Source: Sialis fuliginosa (lineage: Eukaryota > Arthropoda > Insecta > Megaloptera > Sialidae). From it: DNA of 64,000 nucleotides. Below the pieces are notes generated by a model that saw nothing but the letters and a program-made list of their open reading frames with translations, searched no databases and had not been told where the DNA came from. The stretch is from assembly GCA_961205875.1 (NCBI GenBank), contig OY540817.1, forward strand, positions 11,939,001 to 12,003,000. The letters are read 5' to 3'. The first letter of the stretch is position 1. Every line of letters begins with the position of its first letter. Both the position numbers and the translations under genes were made by a program. Positions 26,001 to 41,000 of the stretch are shown here, in pieces.

Positions 26001-29000
26001 TAAATCATTTAAAATATCATACGACTGTAGAAAGTTTTTGGTTATGTTTTAAACTAGAGCAAATTCTTTATAATACCAAGTAATATATACAGTTGTAACT
26101 ACGCCACTGGTGTATGTACCTTCATTTACGCGTGTGTGTAAGCGTACGCGAGTATGTGGGTGGGTGTGTACACATAACATTCTCGTTAGAGAGCCGGCAG
26201 TATCTCGATTACCTTCTCCAAATAAAGCCTTTTGTCTTCGGTTGTTATGTCAACTAAATCAGAACCGGAACACGTCACACAAGTTATACACATCCGGTAG
26301 CGGATGTAATTATTCCGGCGCCACACACAGGGAGTCCTCCGTGGCCGACGCACGGACGTTGTTCATCTTTAAACAACCCATGTGTCTTATGCTGTGTATA
26401 TATAAATACATACTAAATAAATACCTCGCTTACTGAAATATATGCACGACGGAAGTAAGCATCTAAATGTATGTTTCTATTAAATACTTCGATTAACTCA
26501 ATATGCTAGGCTAGACTAATGATCCGGAATGGAAATGAAAAAACTTGAATTTTGGCAAAAATGGATTTTATTTTTCAACGTAGTCTCCTTTTAGCTCGAT
26601 ACACCGAGTCCAGCGATCTTCCAACATTTTAATATCTTTCATATAATCATCGGCGCTCAAACCCTCAAAATAGCCATTTGTTGCGATGATAACTTCTTCA
26701 TTTGAGTAAAATCTCTTTCTCTAGAGCCATTTTTGACGGAGCAGATTCCCCAAAGTTTTTTGGAAGTCATCGATGATTTCTTGCGGCTTTAACCCTTTCA
26801 AAAATTGATACTTGATCACTGCACGAATTTCTGTTTTTTCCATTTGCTTTGTTCAAATGACTGTATCTCATATCTCATACTATTCGATGGAATGTCATGA
26901 AATTTTGACAGCAGAGGTTTGAAGGTTGGTACTTGACAGCTATGAATTGGGTTTTTTTACATATGGTGCCATCTGATGGCCAGTTCCAGATCATTATCGG
27001 ACAGCGGAGTAAGTGTTATGCCGTGTTTAGACCAAAGAAAACAAAACAGCAACACGGTGTTTGAAAACACATCGTATTTAAAAATGCATAGGGTTTATTG
27101 CACTTTTTTCAAAAAAACACGATGTTGCTGTTTTGTTTTTGCGGTCTAAACACGGCATTACATTACATCTACATGTAATTAAAAATAATTTTTCATAAAA
27201 ATATTCAATATTTAAATTAAAAAAAAACAAAAATTTTCTTCACATAATGGTTCAAATAGAGGGAATGGTAAAATAATCAGTTTTTTCCAATTTATCGACT
27301 TTATTTCGATATTAATTAATTAATATATATGTACAAAACTAAAGCTAATTACATAAATGCTCTACAAAAAAGGTTCCATACATATTTTTGTATGTCAGAT
27401 TCGTATTAATGACAATTAAAGCCGCACTCAAATCAATAGGTCTTAAATCCACGCTGAGACGAACATTTTGCAAAAAAGTCAAATCGATTTATTTTTTAAT
27501 AGAAGTTATCATGAATGAAAAAAAATTCTACAGACAGATACACATACTGACACCATGATAAAAGCCACTTTCTTTACGTTTTGAAGGTAGAACAATCAAA
27601 ATCCAACCTTATATCAGACACGATTTCTCTATCACTACCCTTCCATTTCCTTCTAACGTTGAAGAAAAAAAGGTAATTTATTTTATTTAAATCAAAATCA
27701 GATAGCTTTAGTAGATACCATATTAACGTATTATGGGACAGTTATGTTTGTATTAATATATAAGTATAAGTAGATACATGTCCTTGATAGCTTCTAATTC
27801 GTATAATGTTATTTCACTGAAACTTGAAGAACACCCTATAAGCATAATGTATGCATATATAGTTTAATTATATAATTAACATATGCTTTTGAAGTAGTTA
27901 CAAGTTAAAATGTAGTTATGTACTAACTGTAGTGTTTTGGTGTTCTGAATTTTACCCTTTTAATGTTAGTTTGGTGTGAGTTAACATAAGAAATTTAAAA
28001 TGTTCTCAAAAGTAAAAATAAAAATAGCATACAATTATTATTCATTTTACAAACAAGTCATAAAAAATGTTTGTATGGGAAAGGTTTACCTAATATTAAA
28101 TTCTGCTCTTAAATATGTTTGTGTGTGTGTGTGTGAGGTGTGTGTGTGTGTGTGTTTAGGTTCCAGAATATGTGTGAGAAAACAGAATAATAATTTATCG
28201 TGTTAACAGAAAAAACCAATCATAAAAAACCCGTAATTATTCAAAAAGTTTCCATGATTTACATAAATTTAAAGTTATAAAGAAACTTTTCTACGTTTCG
28301 GTTTTAAAACGCAGTTTCAACATTTTTTACATTGAATTTCATTTGATTTGAAATAGTGTTTTTTTTTTAACTCTTTTTGATAAACGAAAAAAGCTCGTCA
28401 CAGAATTTATGAAAGAAAAATAACGTTTTTAAATTTAATTTATTGCATGATCTTTAAAAACGTTGCATTGACTTAGATTGATTATTAAAAAATGAGAACC
28501 ATTTAAACGTGCACTATTTTTAATAAAATGAGAACATTAAAAAAATTCAAGCACTTAAAAACTATCTTAACATTTTCGATCATTATTTTTGAGTTATTTG
28601 TTCCCCAAAATGACTAAATGAGCATTAGATTTGTACGTGTTATACTAACTGAGCAATAACTTATATATTATTATATAATAAGTACTATATTATATCAATT
28701 GAATTTGTATTTTCAGTACAATATTCTACGAAATAAAAGATTATTGCAAAATATTTTCCACAATTATTTTCTTACATTTTTTTAATTTTGCACAATTAAT
28801 TCATAAAATAAATATTCACTTTTGTCCCCAGCGCCGCCACCATAATAACATTGTGCAAGAATTTCTTTACATTTGAGATTTCATATTGTCTTTGATGTTC
28901 CCTTGGTTCTCCTTTAAGATCAAATATTTATTTATTATTCATTAATTATAAATACATTAAATTAAAATTTTCTAATTAAGTTAATTGAAATAGTCTAAGG

Positions 29001-32000
29001 AGGCCTACTTTAATTAAACCCCAAAGCTTAATGTTCCGTTAACCAATTAATAGGTCGAAATTTTTAATTAAAAGCTTCATTGTCTTCGTTAATTGATTTA
29101 CATAAAAACTTTATATAAAATGCATTATCGAAAAATTTGTCTTATTTCATCCACACCTACTTTTATATTCTTGAAATTTAATGAAACTTTTACAGTGCTT
29201 TAATGGAATACACTTTAAATATACATTCTAACAATACTCAGAAAGTAACATTGACATGAGTCGTTCAGGTGGCAAAGCGATTAATGTAATTTTTAATGTT
29301 TGAAGAATTTTTAATACAATTAATTGTAAATATTTTTAAACATCATCAAGGATTTCTACATTTTAGCAATACGTAGTTTAACAGCGCTTCGCTTTTAATT
29401 GTTCACTAACAGAAGAATCATTAATGCCTGGTATTATAAAGAATTTGCTTGAGCGCTAAAACAAATTAGCTTCCAGCTAACGCTATCTGCTAAGCACTGA
29501 ATATAAATGACAACACACTCACAGATGTAGCAAATGAAATCGTACATATGATAACCTTGACGCATGTGCGATAGGTAGAAATCAGTCACTTCAAATAAGT
29601 GTTGCCATGTGTACCTCATACATATTATACATTTATATGTAAACTGCTTTAAATTATCGAACAATTTCATAACAATTTGATACCTAGCAGATAACGTTAG
29701 CTGGAAGCTAATTTTGCACCCATGCAAATTCTTTATAATACCGAGCATAAATTCTGCGTGTGGCCACATTCAGATCTTTCCAAATAATGATTTTTCTTGT
29801 TGTTTATTCGATTTAGACTTTATTATTATTATTCCAAATTTATCATTGATATAATTTTCAAAAAATTAAATACTTACCATCAGAAAAAAATTTTGTCAAG
29901 TGCGAGTTGAGCCTGGCATACTAGTGCCTATTATTTAATTTTAGCAAAGTTATTTAATTACACTTATTTAAATTATGTTATTTAATTACAAAAAATTAAA
30001 AATAGTGTGTAATTTTCGACTCTTTGTTTTTTTAAAACTAATTTAACTATTACTAATTAATTAAATAAGATTCCGGTCATTTTCAGTTCAGAAATTAATT
30101 AGTAATCAATGTTTAACTTTAGAAATTACTTTTCTCTCATAAAACCCACATTTAATGTATCGATTAAACAAATATCCATTACCCCACCTCCGCCCGAGAG
30201 AAATATATTTTTTATTCGATGGAATATAACTTACATAAACTTTATTCGCTAGTTTGTTTTAAATCTTCAATTCTGCTTTGTAATTGACTAAAATGAATCA
30301 GTAAATTGATCTAAAACAGTTCTTTTCAAATTGTATGACCCAAAACACCGATGTGACAGTTTTACAAATTTACAATACATACATAAACATCGCTATTTTG
30401 AAACCACTTTAAAAACCCTATACTACTTTGACAAAAAAATTATAGCCATTTAAATAAATTCTGAATTTTCAGATTTTTGGTTATACCGCCTAAACCTCAT
30501 AGAATATTTAATATTTTTTATGTTGGTAGTAATACTCACACCTTCCTTACAATTAATTCATCTCATTTAATCAAATCTGTATCTCTTACCGTTTAGGAAA
30601 TCCCCATGCATTTCACGCTTATCTTGGATGTATTGTATATGTATTGACCTTCGATATTTTTGTTTATTTGAGTTTCTACAACTTGAAAAATCTCAACCCT
30701 GGTGCAAAGTTTCTCTATATTGAAGTTTTGTTGTTTTTTTTATCCTTTCTCTCCCGAAAATTTCGATAATCGGTACATCCATAACTCGAAAATTTTAGCT
30801 CGTTTACGATTCGAGTTACCGAAACGGAAAGATCAATTTAAAATTTTGAAATCGGAGAACAATTTTTTTGTCTTATTCTAAAACGATCACAAAGCATCTC
30901 GTATCTTCGACATTGCGAGGAAGCAATAATCAGGTGCGTCTTATGAAACACTTTATTGGTTTTTATTTAAATTGTTCAATAATTAACTACCTTTGGTGAA
31001 TTTAGCACGAGGAAGCACTGTGCATTTACTTGGTGGGTGTTTTATTCATATTTTACAACAATTTCAAACAAAGTTTTGAAACGAATTATCTCTGAAATTT
31101 CATAAATAAGAATTATTTTCGACATTGAGATTGAGATCAACATCATTTGTCTTGTGTAAGTTGTGACTGGAAAAGATTAAGAACCTCTGGTATAAGCTTT
31201 AGTTCCTATCAAACGACATAAAGCAAGATGAGACCGTAAAGAACGAACTGTAATTTGTAATATATCTTCGTTGATATTGCAACGCTACAATTTTTATTTC
31301 ATTACTACAGAGCTTTTATCGTTGAAGTAATACGCTCCGAGGATCATCAGCTTTGATTTATTTATGAAGAAGGAACAAGTTAGTAGGCGCTAAAGACCTT
31401 TATTGACGCATTAAAACTCACATAATAATAACATAAATAAAATAGTGTAACGTACATTCAAGATTAAGTAGGTTTATTAGTAAGTTTACCAAAACAATTT
31501 GGATAGTGTATTTGTAATTTTGCACTAATTAACGATTTTACACATAAAAATATTGTAACTTCGCAATATCGAAGATACGAGAAGGTTTGTGATCGTTTTA
31601 GAATGAGACAAAAAAATTGTCTCCGATTTCAAAATTTTAAATTGATCTTTCCGTTTTAAGTCAAGACAAACACTTTTCGTTCCGTGTCTGTCTGTCTGAG
31701 TGTGTGTGTGTGTGTGTGTGTGACACATAACTGAACCACTAAACCGATATTAATGAAATTTGCTTGGATTGTTGGGTCTGACTTGAGGACGGTCCTATTT
31801 CAAAATAATCAAAATTGTGTGTGAGGGGGAGGGGTGGCATCCCAAAATATTTATTTTTTCAAGATATCTCAAGAACGACACATGTTACGTGAAAATTTTA
31901 TAGAATCTTTTTTGTAGAGCATTCAATTTCCTATAATATAGGTCTACAACGTTTGTTGTAAAATGGTCCCTTAAGATTTATCTCAATTTCCTTTAATTGG

Positions 32001-35000
32001 TTAAATTGTATAAAAATTAAATAGTTAATCAATTTCAGACAATTTATCCGAACACTTTATCGTTTTTTTTAAATTGTTCAATAATTAACTACCTTTAGTG
32101 GATTTAGCACGAGGAAGCATTGTGCATTTACTTGGCAGGTGTTTTAACATTTCAAGTATACCGAAAATTAAAAATTGTTCCCAAACTTCTCAGACAATTA
32201 TAAGTAAAACTAGTTTATATATGTATCACCGAAACTTTAATTTACGAATTACAATTTTGTTGAAGCTGATCTACACAATCGTATACAAAACACGTGAAAG
32301 TAAGTTAATCGTAATTGTTTACAAGTGACTGAAAACCGACACGTTTTGTTTTATTTAATTACTCGCTAAACGTTTTATTTAATAAAAAGTATTTAAAACT
32401 TGCCTCAGCAGAGTAACAAGCAGGTTTCTATTTAAAGCGATCTCGTTTCGTCTAAATAAAACCTAATTATCCCACCTGTGCAGAAAACATCCCCCAAGTA
32501 ACACATACATCATCCCTTACTGCAGTCTCACATTCGTCTAAAAGCGAAATAAATTTCAAACTTGTTTACATTATGCCGTTGTATAGTGTGACATCTATTG
32601 TTTTATAATCTTATTGTTACTCATAACACCACCCGAAAATGTGACTGTTTAGCTCCGAAATAATCCGCTCCGAACGGCAGTGACTTATCATTCAGATATT
32701 GAAAATAGAGTTGTAACGGATATCCGCATCCGCAACTGCGGATTATCCTAATTAATTTACGTATCTTCATCCACATCCTTATCCGGAACTTTGAACTCTG
32801 GGTCAAAACCTGAGACCTGGTGACCCTATATTGGTACCAATAACAGATTTTGATAAAACTGGAGGTTATTATATTTTGGTGATAATTCATTAACATTGAA
32901 ACGTCTTTTTGAAACCAGTATCTCTCTTACCCCTAGTGTCACCAATGTATCTTATTTGTAACAGCCTTGTAAATCTCTAAATATAAGGTACTGGCATCAT
33001 TTATAAGGGCAAGGTTTACTGTTTTTGTGATTGACGGGTTTCTTTTTTTATAATTCTCATGAACTCACACTGAAAAAAATAATTGGTTGAATTTACCTAT
33101 CATAGTTAAATTGAATAAAAATTTTGGTTCAATTTAACTATGATAGGTAAATTCAACCAATTCTTTTTTTCAGTGCATATTACTATTAAAACAAGTAACT
33201 CTTTATTTAATCAATTTAATTACTAAAGTCCGCAAATATAGTTTATATTTTAAATTATAGCCTTTTATTTTGTTTATCTTGTTTCTCCAGTAATGGATAA
33301 AGTAAAACCAGTAATGAGCACGCAGTGATGGACACTTGTTAATGATTACAAAATGATATAAAATATAGATAGAATCGCCAAATTTGAAACAATGTAAAGC
33401 AGTTTCTATGATAATAAAATAATTAATAAATAAATTATACTAATAATTAGTTTAAATCTCTACCATTTTGACATCTATTGGTCGATAGTAAAACAGTTAA
33501 ATGTATATAGATTAATATTCAGGAATGGTAGTAATCAAATATCAATAAATATTTCTAATTCAGTACATTTAATTAAAAAATAGTCATTAGTGGAATCATA
33601 TCCAAGACTGGTGCCAGTACCTTACGTGTATGTGTTAGGGATTTTTACATCGTAGTTCCGAGATTCCGATCAATAATTGAATCGAGAAATCATTTTACAT
33701 TAACAATTAAATAGAAAATTCATCAAGTATTTCATGATGGTTTTACCATACGATTTTAGCACTGCTTTAACAGAGATCAATGCTTTTGTAGCAGTAATCT
33801 GTATTGCATCACGTCGCTACCAACATCACAGATCAAAATGTCACCGTTGTGTTTACAAGGCCACTGCGCCGGCCGCAACATGTAGCCATTGCACGTGGCT
33901 ATTTATTATACAACACAGTGTGCATTCAAATAAAACTATGAGGTCACAACGTAATCAATACCTAATTATTAAAGCTCAATCATTCAGATACCAAAATGAT
34001 TTGTAAAATAGAAATAGCGTCGCAACGATTACTCAATAAACTATACCTTAATAATTACAGAAAAATACTGCTGAAGTAAATAAATTAAAATTAAAATAAA
34101 ACAATGGGGTAGGGTCAACTGGGGTAAAAGTGAAACAAAGTACAAATCTTTCATGTTTTTTGACAGTTAACGATACAAATTCATACTTTAATTTTTTCTA
34201 CTAGATGCGCTTATGAATAACCATTTTAAATACTTACGTCATTTGAACTGTACGATACAACACGGACTTTAAAAAAGTGTTTGTAATTTGGGAAAAAGTG
34301 AAACATGTAAAGGAAAAAGCGAAACAGGCCTCTAATGGAAAATATTTATCGAAAAATTAAAAGAAAAGTTATAAAGGCAACTTTGATTTATCTTGTTTGT
34401 GGCATATTAATGTGAAATTGATATCTGAGTTATACAGAAAGTTATGTGCAAAGAATTAAATTTTAATTCACTCGTTTTGACATCGACTAACAGGGAAATA
34501 TGTAGGGGTGACACATCATTTATTAGGCGATTCATATTTTCAGGTCGCTTTGGGACTTGGCGTTTCCTGGGAGTTAGAAAATATTATTTTACACGATTTT
34601 TTGAGAAACTACTGAAGTCTGAACGGATTTTATTCCGATTTTTTTTTGGATAGGTTAGGTTTAGGTGTATATTTTGTGAATATTTTGTATAAATTTCATG
34701 AGGTCGGAAAAAAAATTCTCAGTGAACCGTGTGTTGAGGGTATGTAGAATATTTTAGGTCACTATGATTTTGTAGATATTATCCCGGGTAACACCGGGTT
34801 CAAAATAAAGCAATGGAAAATACCGGCAAATATATTTGTTACCTTATTTTTTTGTTAAAGTTGCAATCACACGTATTGCTCGCACACATAGTATTTCTTC
34901 TTGCAGTAAATACTACGACTCTGAGCAGTACGTGTGGCCACAGCTTAACATCATATTGTCAGCTTATAAAGCGGGTTTTTTCAATTCTACAATAATTGTT

Positions 35001-38000
35001 TTTTTTCTGAAAAAATAATAAAAATATAATCTGGTACATTTTTAGTTACCAAAGATAAAATACTGGTAGAGAAAGAAAACAAAACGTAAAAAAAGAATAA
35101 GATTAAATCTACAAACGGGCACAGAAAAAGAGGCCAGTTTATCATTCTCGTCAGATAATCCTTACTCAAATCCGTACAACATGGTTGTAAATCCGCGGCC
35201 CGCCGGTTCGACTCTCTCTCGCACATGTTCTACTAACCGTTCATCATTGGCCACTTTATTTTCAACTAAATCTTGCCGTCCAGATGCTGCACCACGATCC
35301 TCTTTATTTTAAATTTATTATTTACATTTTAAATTAATTGTTGTTATTGGTTTGTATTATTGTTCGCTTAAAATAAAATAGCGTTTTATTTGATTTATAA
35401 TATATACAGAATGGTACAAAAATTACTTGACAAAAAAATATATTTAATATTCAACTATGCATAATTTTTATGATATTAGGTTTGAATTTTTAAATATTTC
35501 AATTTATTGTTAAGGTTATTCGATCATCGGGTGACCAGGTCTCAGGTTTTGACCCGGACTCTCAGGGCTTGCATACTGGATTTCCGGACTCTGGGTTTCG
35601 GTGTAATGTCTCCGGGTTTTACAAAAATTGATGACAACTAAAAAAATAAATAAAAATAAAAAAGATAAAATAAAATAAAATGGGGTCTTCATTTACATGT
35701 CAGGGTTTACAAAAACTAACCGGTCACCCTATTCGATCATTAGACCAACGTATTGATAAAAGTCTAAAATTTTAATATGCTATTTATGGGTAGCTCATTT
35801 AGTAATTTTTTAAAATAATATTGAACGTATAGTTTTTGAGTTATTGGATATTAAAAATATACTTTATAATACACGGTAAATGAGATAACTCGCCGGAGTG
35901 CTCTATTTTTTCTACACAAAATTATATGTTTGATTATTTAAAATTTCAACCCTTTTAAATGTGTAGTTTCAGAACCAGGTTTATTCAAAGTAATGAAAAA
36001 CTGACAGCCATGACAGCATCTTTGTAAAGACGCATTAACACATCATCCGTAAAAGTAATAGAGTGCGACTTACATGCAAACAACGTGCGAATGTAACAAC
36101 TAGTGTCGGCGAATTTTTCGAAATCAAATCTATTTTTTATTGAAAAAAATACGGATAGTTCACAACTTACGGGGTGCTAGACCAATAACCTTAAAGTGAC
36201 AAGAATAAGAAACCAACCCCGTGTAAAAATCATTTTTTTTTTGCTTTTTGTCATTTAATTGAGATTTTCGTATTTAAATAAATAATATGTGAAAAAGGAG
36301 ACTATCCAGCCGACCAAAAAACGCATAGAAGAAGAATTTAAGTCAATATTTAGTCTATTGGCAATAATAATTGTTTGTTACATTTATTTATCATACATCA
36401 GCGGTTCTTAAACTTATATAGTCTAGGAACAATTATTTTTTCAGATACCTCCCCCTCCCTTCATAGAAAAACATAAAAGATCGTTTGATACTAATTAATC
36501 ACTGGTAAATATTATAGAAATGTTAAAGTACTTTAATTTGTGCCAAACATGTTTCACGGACCCCTAATTTAAGAACCGCTGTCATACCTTATTTTCTATA
36601 TGAACCAATCAGAGAGAAAAAATAATCAATTTCCTCAACTTTTGTTTACGTAATTATCTCCACTGGAAATTATCACTGGTTTCTAAACAACTCACGTATC
36701 TATTCATAACAACATCATTTCAGTTTATCCCTCGACGCAAAAAGAGGAGTATAATGCGTTTGAGTCATATGTTTATCTGTCTGTGGTTTCATAACTTTTT
36801 AACGGAATGTCGGAATTTTATGCGGTTTTTATTAAAGTAACCAAAATGTGATTTTTTACGAATAATTAACCATTTTTAAACTGGTTTTACATTTTTGTTA
36901 GTAAAAAAGTTATCTACCAATGAAAAAAAATTTTTAATAAACTTTTCAATCTAAAAAAGCGGTTCAAAAAATTATTTTTTTCAAAAATCTCATCATTTCT
37001 GTTTTTACGTCCGTATACCAAATTTCATCTTAACCGGTATAAAATTTATTTTAACAGACAGACAGACGGACGGACAGATAGAAACTATAAGGGTTCCTAG
37101 TTTTTTTACGGAACCCTGAAAACGAACGCGCCACATGTTTGCACAATCGCTTTTGCTTCTGAACGACGCATATGATGTTAGATATTTGATGAATTGAGCT
37201 TCTGCCTTCACCACCGCCAACGATGTAGATATATTTAATTCCACGTACTTGTGTTTTTGTGGAATCGCCCAAAAAACTTTACCGCCGTTGATTAACTTGA
37301 TTCCGTTCGACCGGCACAAGATTGATCACCGCAGGAGTTCATCTGTTACAGCGGTAATGAACAACGCTTTTTAAATACACATTCGCTAATGTGCTGTATT
37401 TAAATTCCCTTGTGTACGGCATTATAATAAAAATTTTATTATTCGAAGAATTCAAAAGAGTTTGAAAAATATATGTTTTTTATTGATTACACAGGGGAAC
37501 AAAAAAATGTTGCCGAGACTTGAATAGACGATCACGAAGGTTTTTGGCTTGCTGAAACCGAATCCGTTCCCTAAATTTATCAAATAGCTCAGGTCCTCGA
37601 GATATCCTAACCTAAAAGTGCCAAAAATTATGGTTTATTACCAAATAAGTTTTTTTTTTCTAAATTTTCGTTTACGGTAACAAATATTAAGTATTATTAT
37701 ATCTTTTCCTTTCAAATTGAACGATTTTTTTGCCGAAGTACACTACTTTGAAGTTTTGTCATATTTGTAAAAATATCATATCTTTAAACTAGTATATCTA
37801 CTTGAAAAAAATCGTATAGTGAAAAGTAAAAGTACATTTAAAAGAGAAAAAATAGTGCTATTTGTTGACGTAAACAAATTTAGTCAATTTTGACATTTTN
37901 NNNNNNNNNNNNNNNNNNNNNNNNNNNNNNNNNNNNNNNNNNNNNNNNNNNNNNNNNNNNNNNNNNNNNNNNNNNNNNNNNNNNNNNNNNNNNNNNNNNN

Positions 38001-41000
38001 NNNNNNNNNNNNNNNNNNNNNNNNNNNNNNNNNNNNNNNNNNNNNNNNNNNNNNNNNNNNNNNNNNNNNNNNNNNNNNNNNNNNNNNNNNNNNNNNNNNA
38101 GTTTATTGTTTTTATCTCTAAAAATTTTATATAGATACGTAAAAAAACATATAAAAAATTAAAGATCATTAAAATCAACACAGAAACATTCTAACATATT
38201 TATTAAAATCAACGCTTTATAATTTGTTAACTTTGTTAATCATTTGTTAACTTTAGCTATAAAAAATTCAAAGGAATACAAAACTTTTGATCCTGAATAC
38301 TTTAAAAAAAAGTCAATTTTCGGTCCTTAACCATACTTTCAATTGAAGTCACTAACTACATATTACTTAAGTTTCATCCAATTTATCCCTCCTGTGTGAG
38401 GTCTTTTGGAGATTATTTCCAAAAAACAAACTTTTTATTTACTAATCAAGACACTAAATTATAAAATCGAAACTAGTTTTAATTATCGTCTAGTTTTAAA
38501 AACGATTAAAAAAATGTGTTTTGTATACCATAAAAGTATAGTTTAAACCGAGTATTTTTTACCGTGTACTTACGTATCGTGTGTAAATGTTTAATAGCGC
38601 CGCCTAGTGAACGGTTTCAGTTTTAATTAACTTCCGGTTAACGTCTCACACAGACATTAGCATTATTGCACACGATAGTTCAGCGATAACGGCGTCTGTA
38701 AAGTAACTATTGTTGTATCGAGTTGTTCGAGAAGTTTTGCTCGTTTTTTTGCATAAATGTCTTCGAGAAACATTTGTAATCGAAGCTTCACTTTTAATGT
38801 AAGACATGAAGAATATATCTATGCACATTCTGAAAATGATACTTTTATACAGTGATCTTCAACCTTTCGTGGTCTTTGAACTCTAATTTGGAAAACACTT
38901 TAGGAAATAAACATACATGAAATTAATTTAAAAAAAGAAACTATACGACTAATTGTAAGTTCATCATTTCATTGAAAAGCTTATTGACATCAATCTAATA
39001 TGTTTCTGTATTTTATGTTTGTTGGAAAATATAGGGAGAAAGATCTCTCACAGGCAAAAATCAACGATCTAAATGTAGTAGTGACAAGTGTACACCATAC
39101 AAAGAATAGAATTTACATTATTATACATTTATTACCACTGCTCTAAATTCTCGAATGAATTCATAACGATTTGACATCTCTCCATGTAGAAAATTACAAA
39201 GAGGCTACTGTTGGCCCAGGTTTGCGCCAATGCTAGCCAAAACTGTACCATAAATTGCATTTGTAGCACATTAACTAGTCTTCATCAGGAGGATCTTGAT
39301 ATTTTTCATTACAATAACAAAAATAGTTTTTTTCTTTATCAGCATCTTCTTTTTTACTAGGTAGTTCATCAGTCTTCTTCATTTAGTTATTTTATTTAAA
39401 ATTCCTGCGATTCTTTGCACTTTTTCTAATTTTAATATTCATCAGTCTTTTTTACAACGTTCGGAATTCAATTCGTTCGTCATTACCCCACGAGCTTAAC
39501 AAAAAAGAAACATAATTTTTTTGAGGTTAGGATCATATAATAAACTATACAGGTTACATCAAATACTGTTTAATCGATGCTTACTTGAGCATTACTTAAT
39601 TACATTTATATTAATTACATATCAATTATTACGTGGTTTTTATTTTAATTTTAAAAAATGACATGATATAAAAAACTGAACGTTAATGGTTAGATACTAG
39701 ACGTAGGCCCAACTATCGGTAAGTGCACACTGAAACCACTGAATTCGCGATTACCCCGCATTCGTGATTACCCCACACTCCTCTACATACACATATCTAT
39801 TCAATAACACTTATTGTTAAACAAAGTAATTGTTGTTTCACGAGGATATGCTTCTCCGTAATGAAAATGCTTTTTCAAGTACGGTATTATCTATTGTGCA
39901 CTCATTGTCAATCCCCTGCCCTGTTTGATACATGGGGGCATTTTCATTATTACGTACATAAAATAGTTCTCACATAAATTTTATTACCATGGTTTCTGTC
40001 ATATTTTCTAAAGTAAAGTGGCTTATATTAAATATTTATTCAATGAGTTATTATTTATACCCATTATTATTATAATACATACTGGAACAGTGTTTCTCAA
40101 CTTGTTTTGTGTGTAAATTTTTATTTTTATTTTGAAAAATGAAAATAAATTTTGAGAAATAAAATTTAGATCTCTTGGGAACGTACATTAATTACATAAG
40201 GCTTTAGGGAAAAGGGCAGTTCATCAAACCTTACGAAGCCTTATTTGGGGAGGGGGTGAGATCTGAAGCGTTACTTATGTAAGTTATTTTCTAATTAATT
40301 ATTTTAAAATATACGTTAATTGAAACCAGTTTTGACTGTAGTCATTGAATTTTAGTATATTAAGTAGTCAATTCAAAACTTAATCGATGTATTTTGCTAC
40401 TACTATACATATTATATTTTAAAAAACTTACATAAGGAAAGGGGGGTCGAATATTTCGAAAATCATTCTTACATAATTAATGGATATTCTCTTGACATGT
40501 AAATAAATAATAAAAACAACATTTTGTTAATATTTCTATATAAATAATGTTATATTTTTTCGGTAACGTTGCCTAATCTGACTGTAACGTCAAAATTTCA
40601 TCGAGAAACGACCTATAAAATCGTTTTCGGTCAGTAAATACACAGCAAAAGAAAATTTCTGACTATTTTTTTTTATTTCTTGTGTTTTTATTATATGTAT
40701 AATTATTTTTAATACAATTCAATCTTATAATGTATAATAAGTACATAAATTTACATTAATAAAGTGATGATTTAAGTTTTTAGCATCTAAATAAAATGAT
40801 TGTGATACAACGTCACTTGATTATAACGATATAAAACCTGTTGTCCCTAAAATGTCGCTATAACCGAGTTCGACTGTAGGTATATAGTTTAAAATATGTT
40901 AGACGTTTTAAATGTCAAAAATATGTATGCCATTTTATATACTGATATAAGATATAAAATGGGGTTTTAACTTTCGTTATCATCAACATACGATGTTCCA

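Noticed and set aside
29434-29769. 111-codon minus-strand open frame
   Set aside because: It lies almost wholly inside the family E MITE and is produced by its inverted repeats.
33734-34006. 90-codon plus-strand open frame
   Set aside because: No domain recognised and no coding context; the GC-richer composition alone is insufficient.
35200-35216. ggttcgactctctctcg, resembling a tRNA B box
   Set aside because: No A box at the right distance and no cloverleaf; the stretch reads better as a possible coding relic.
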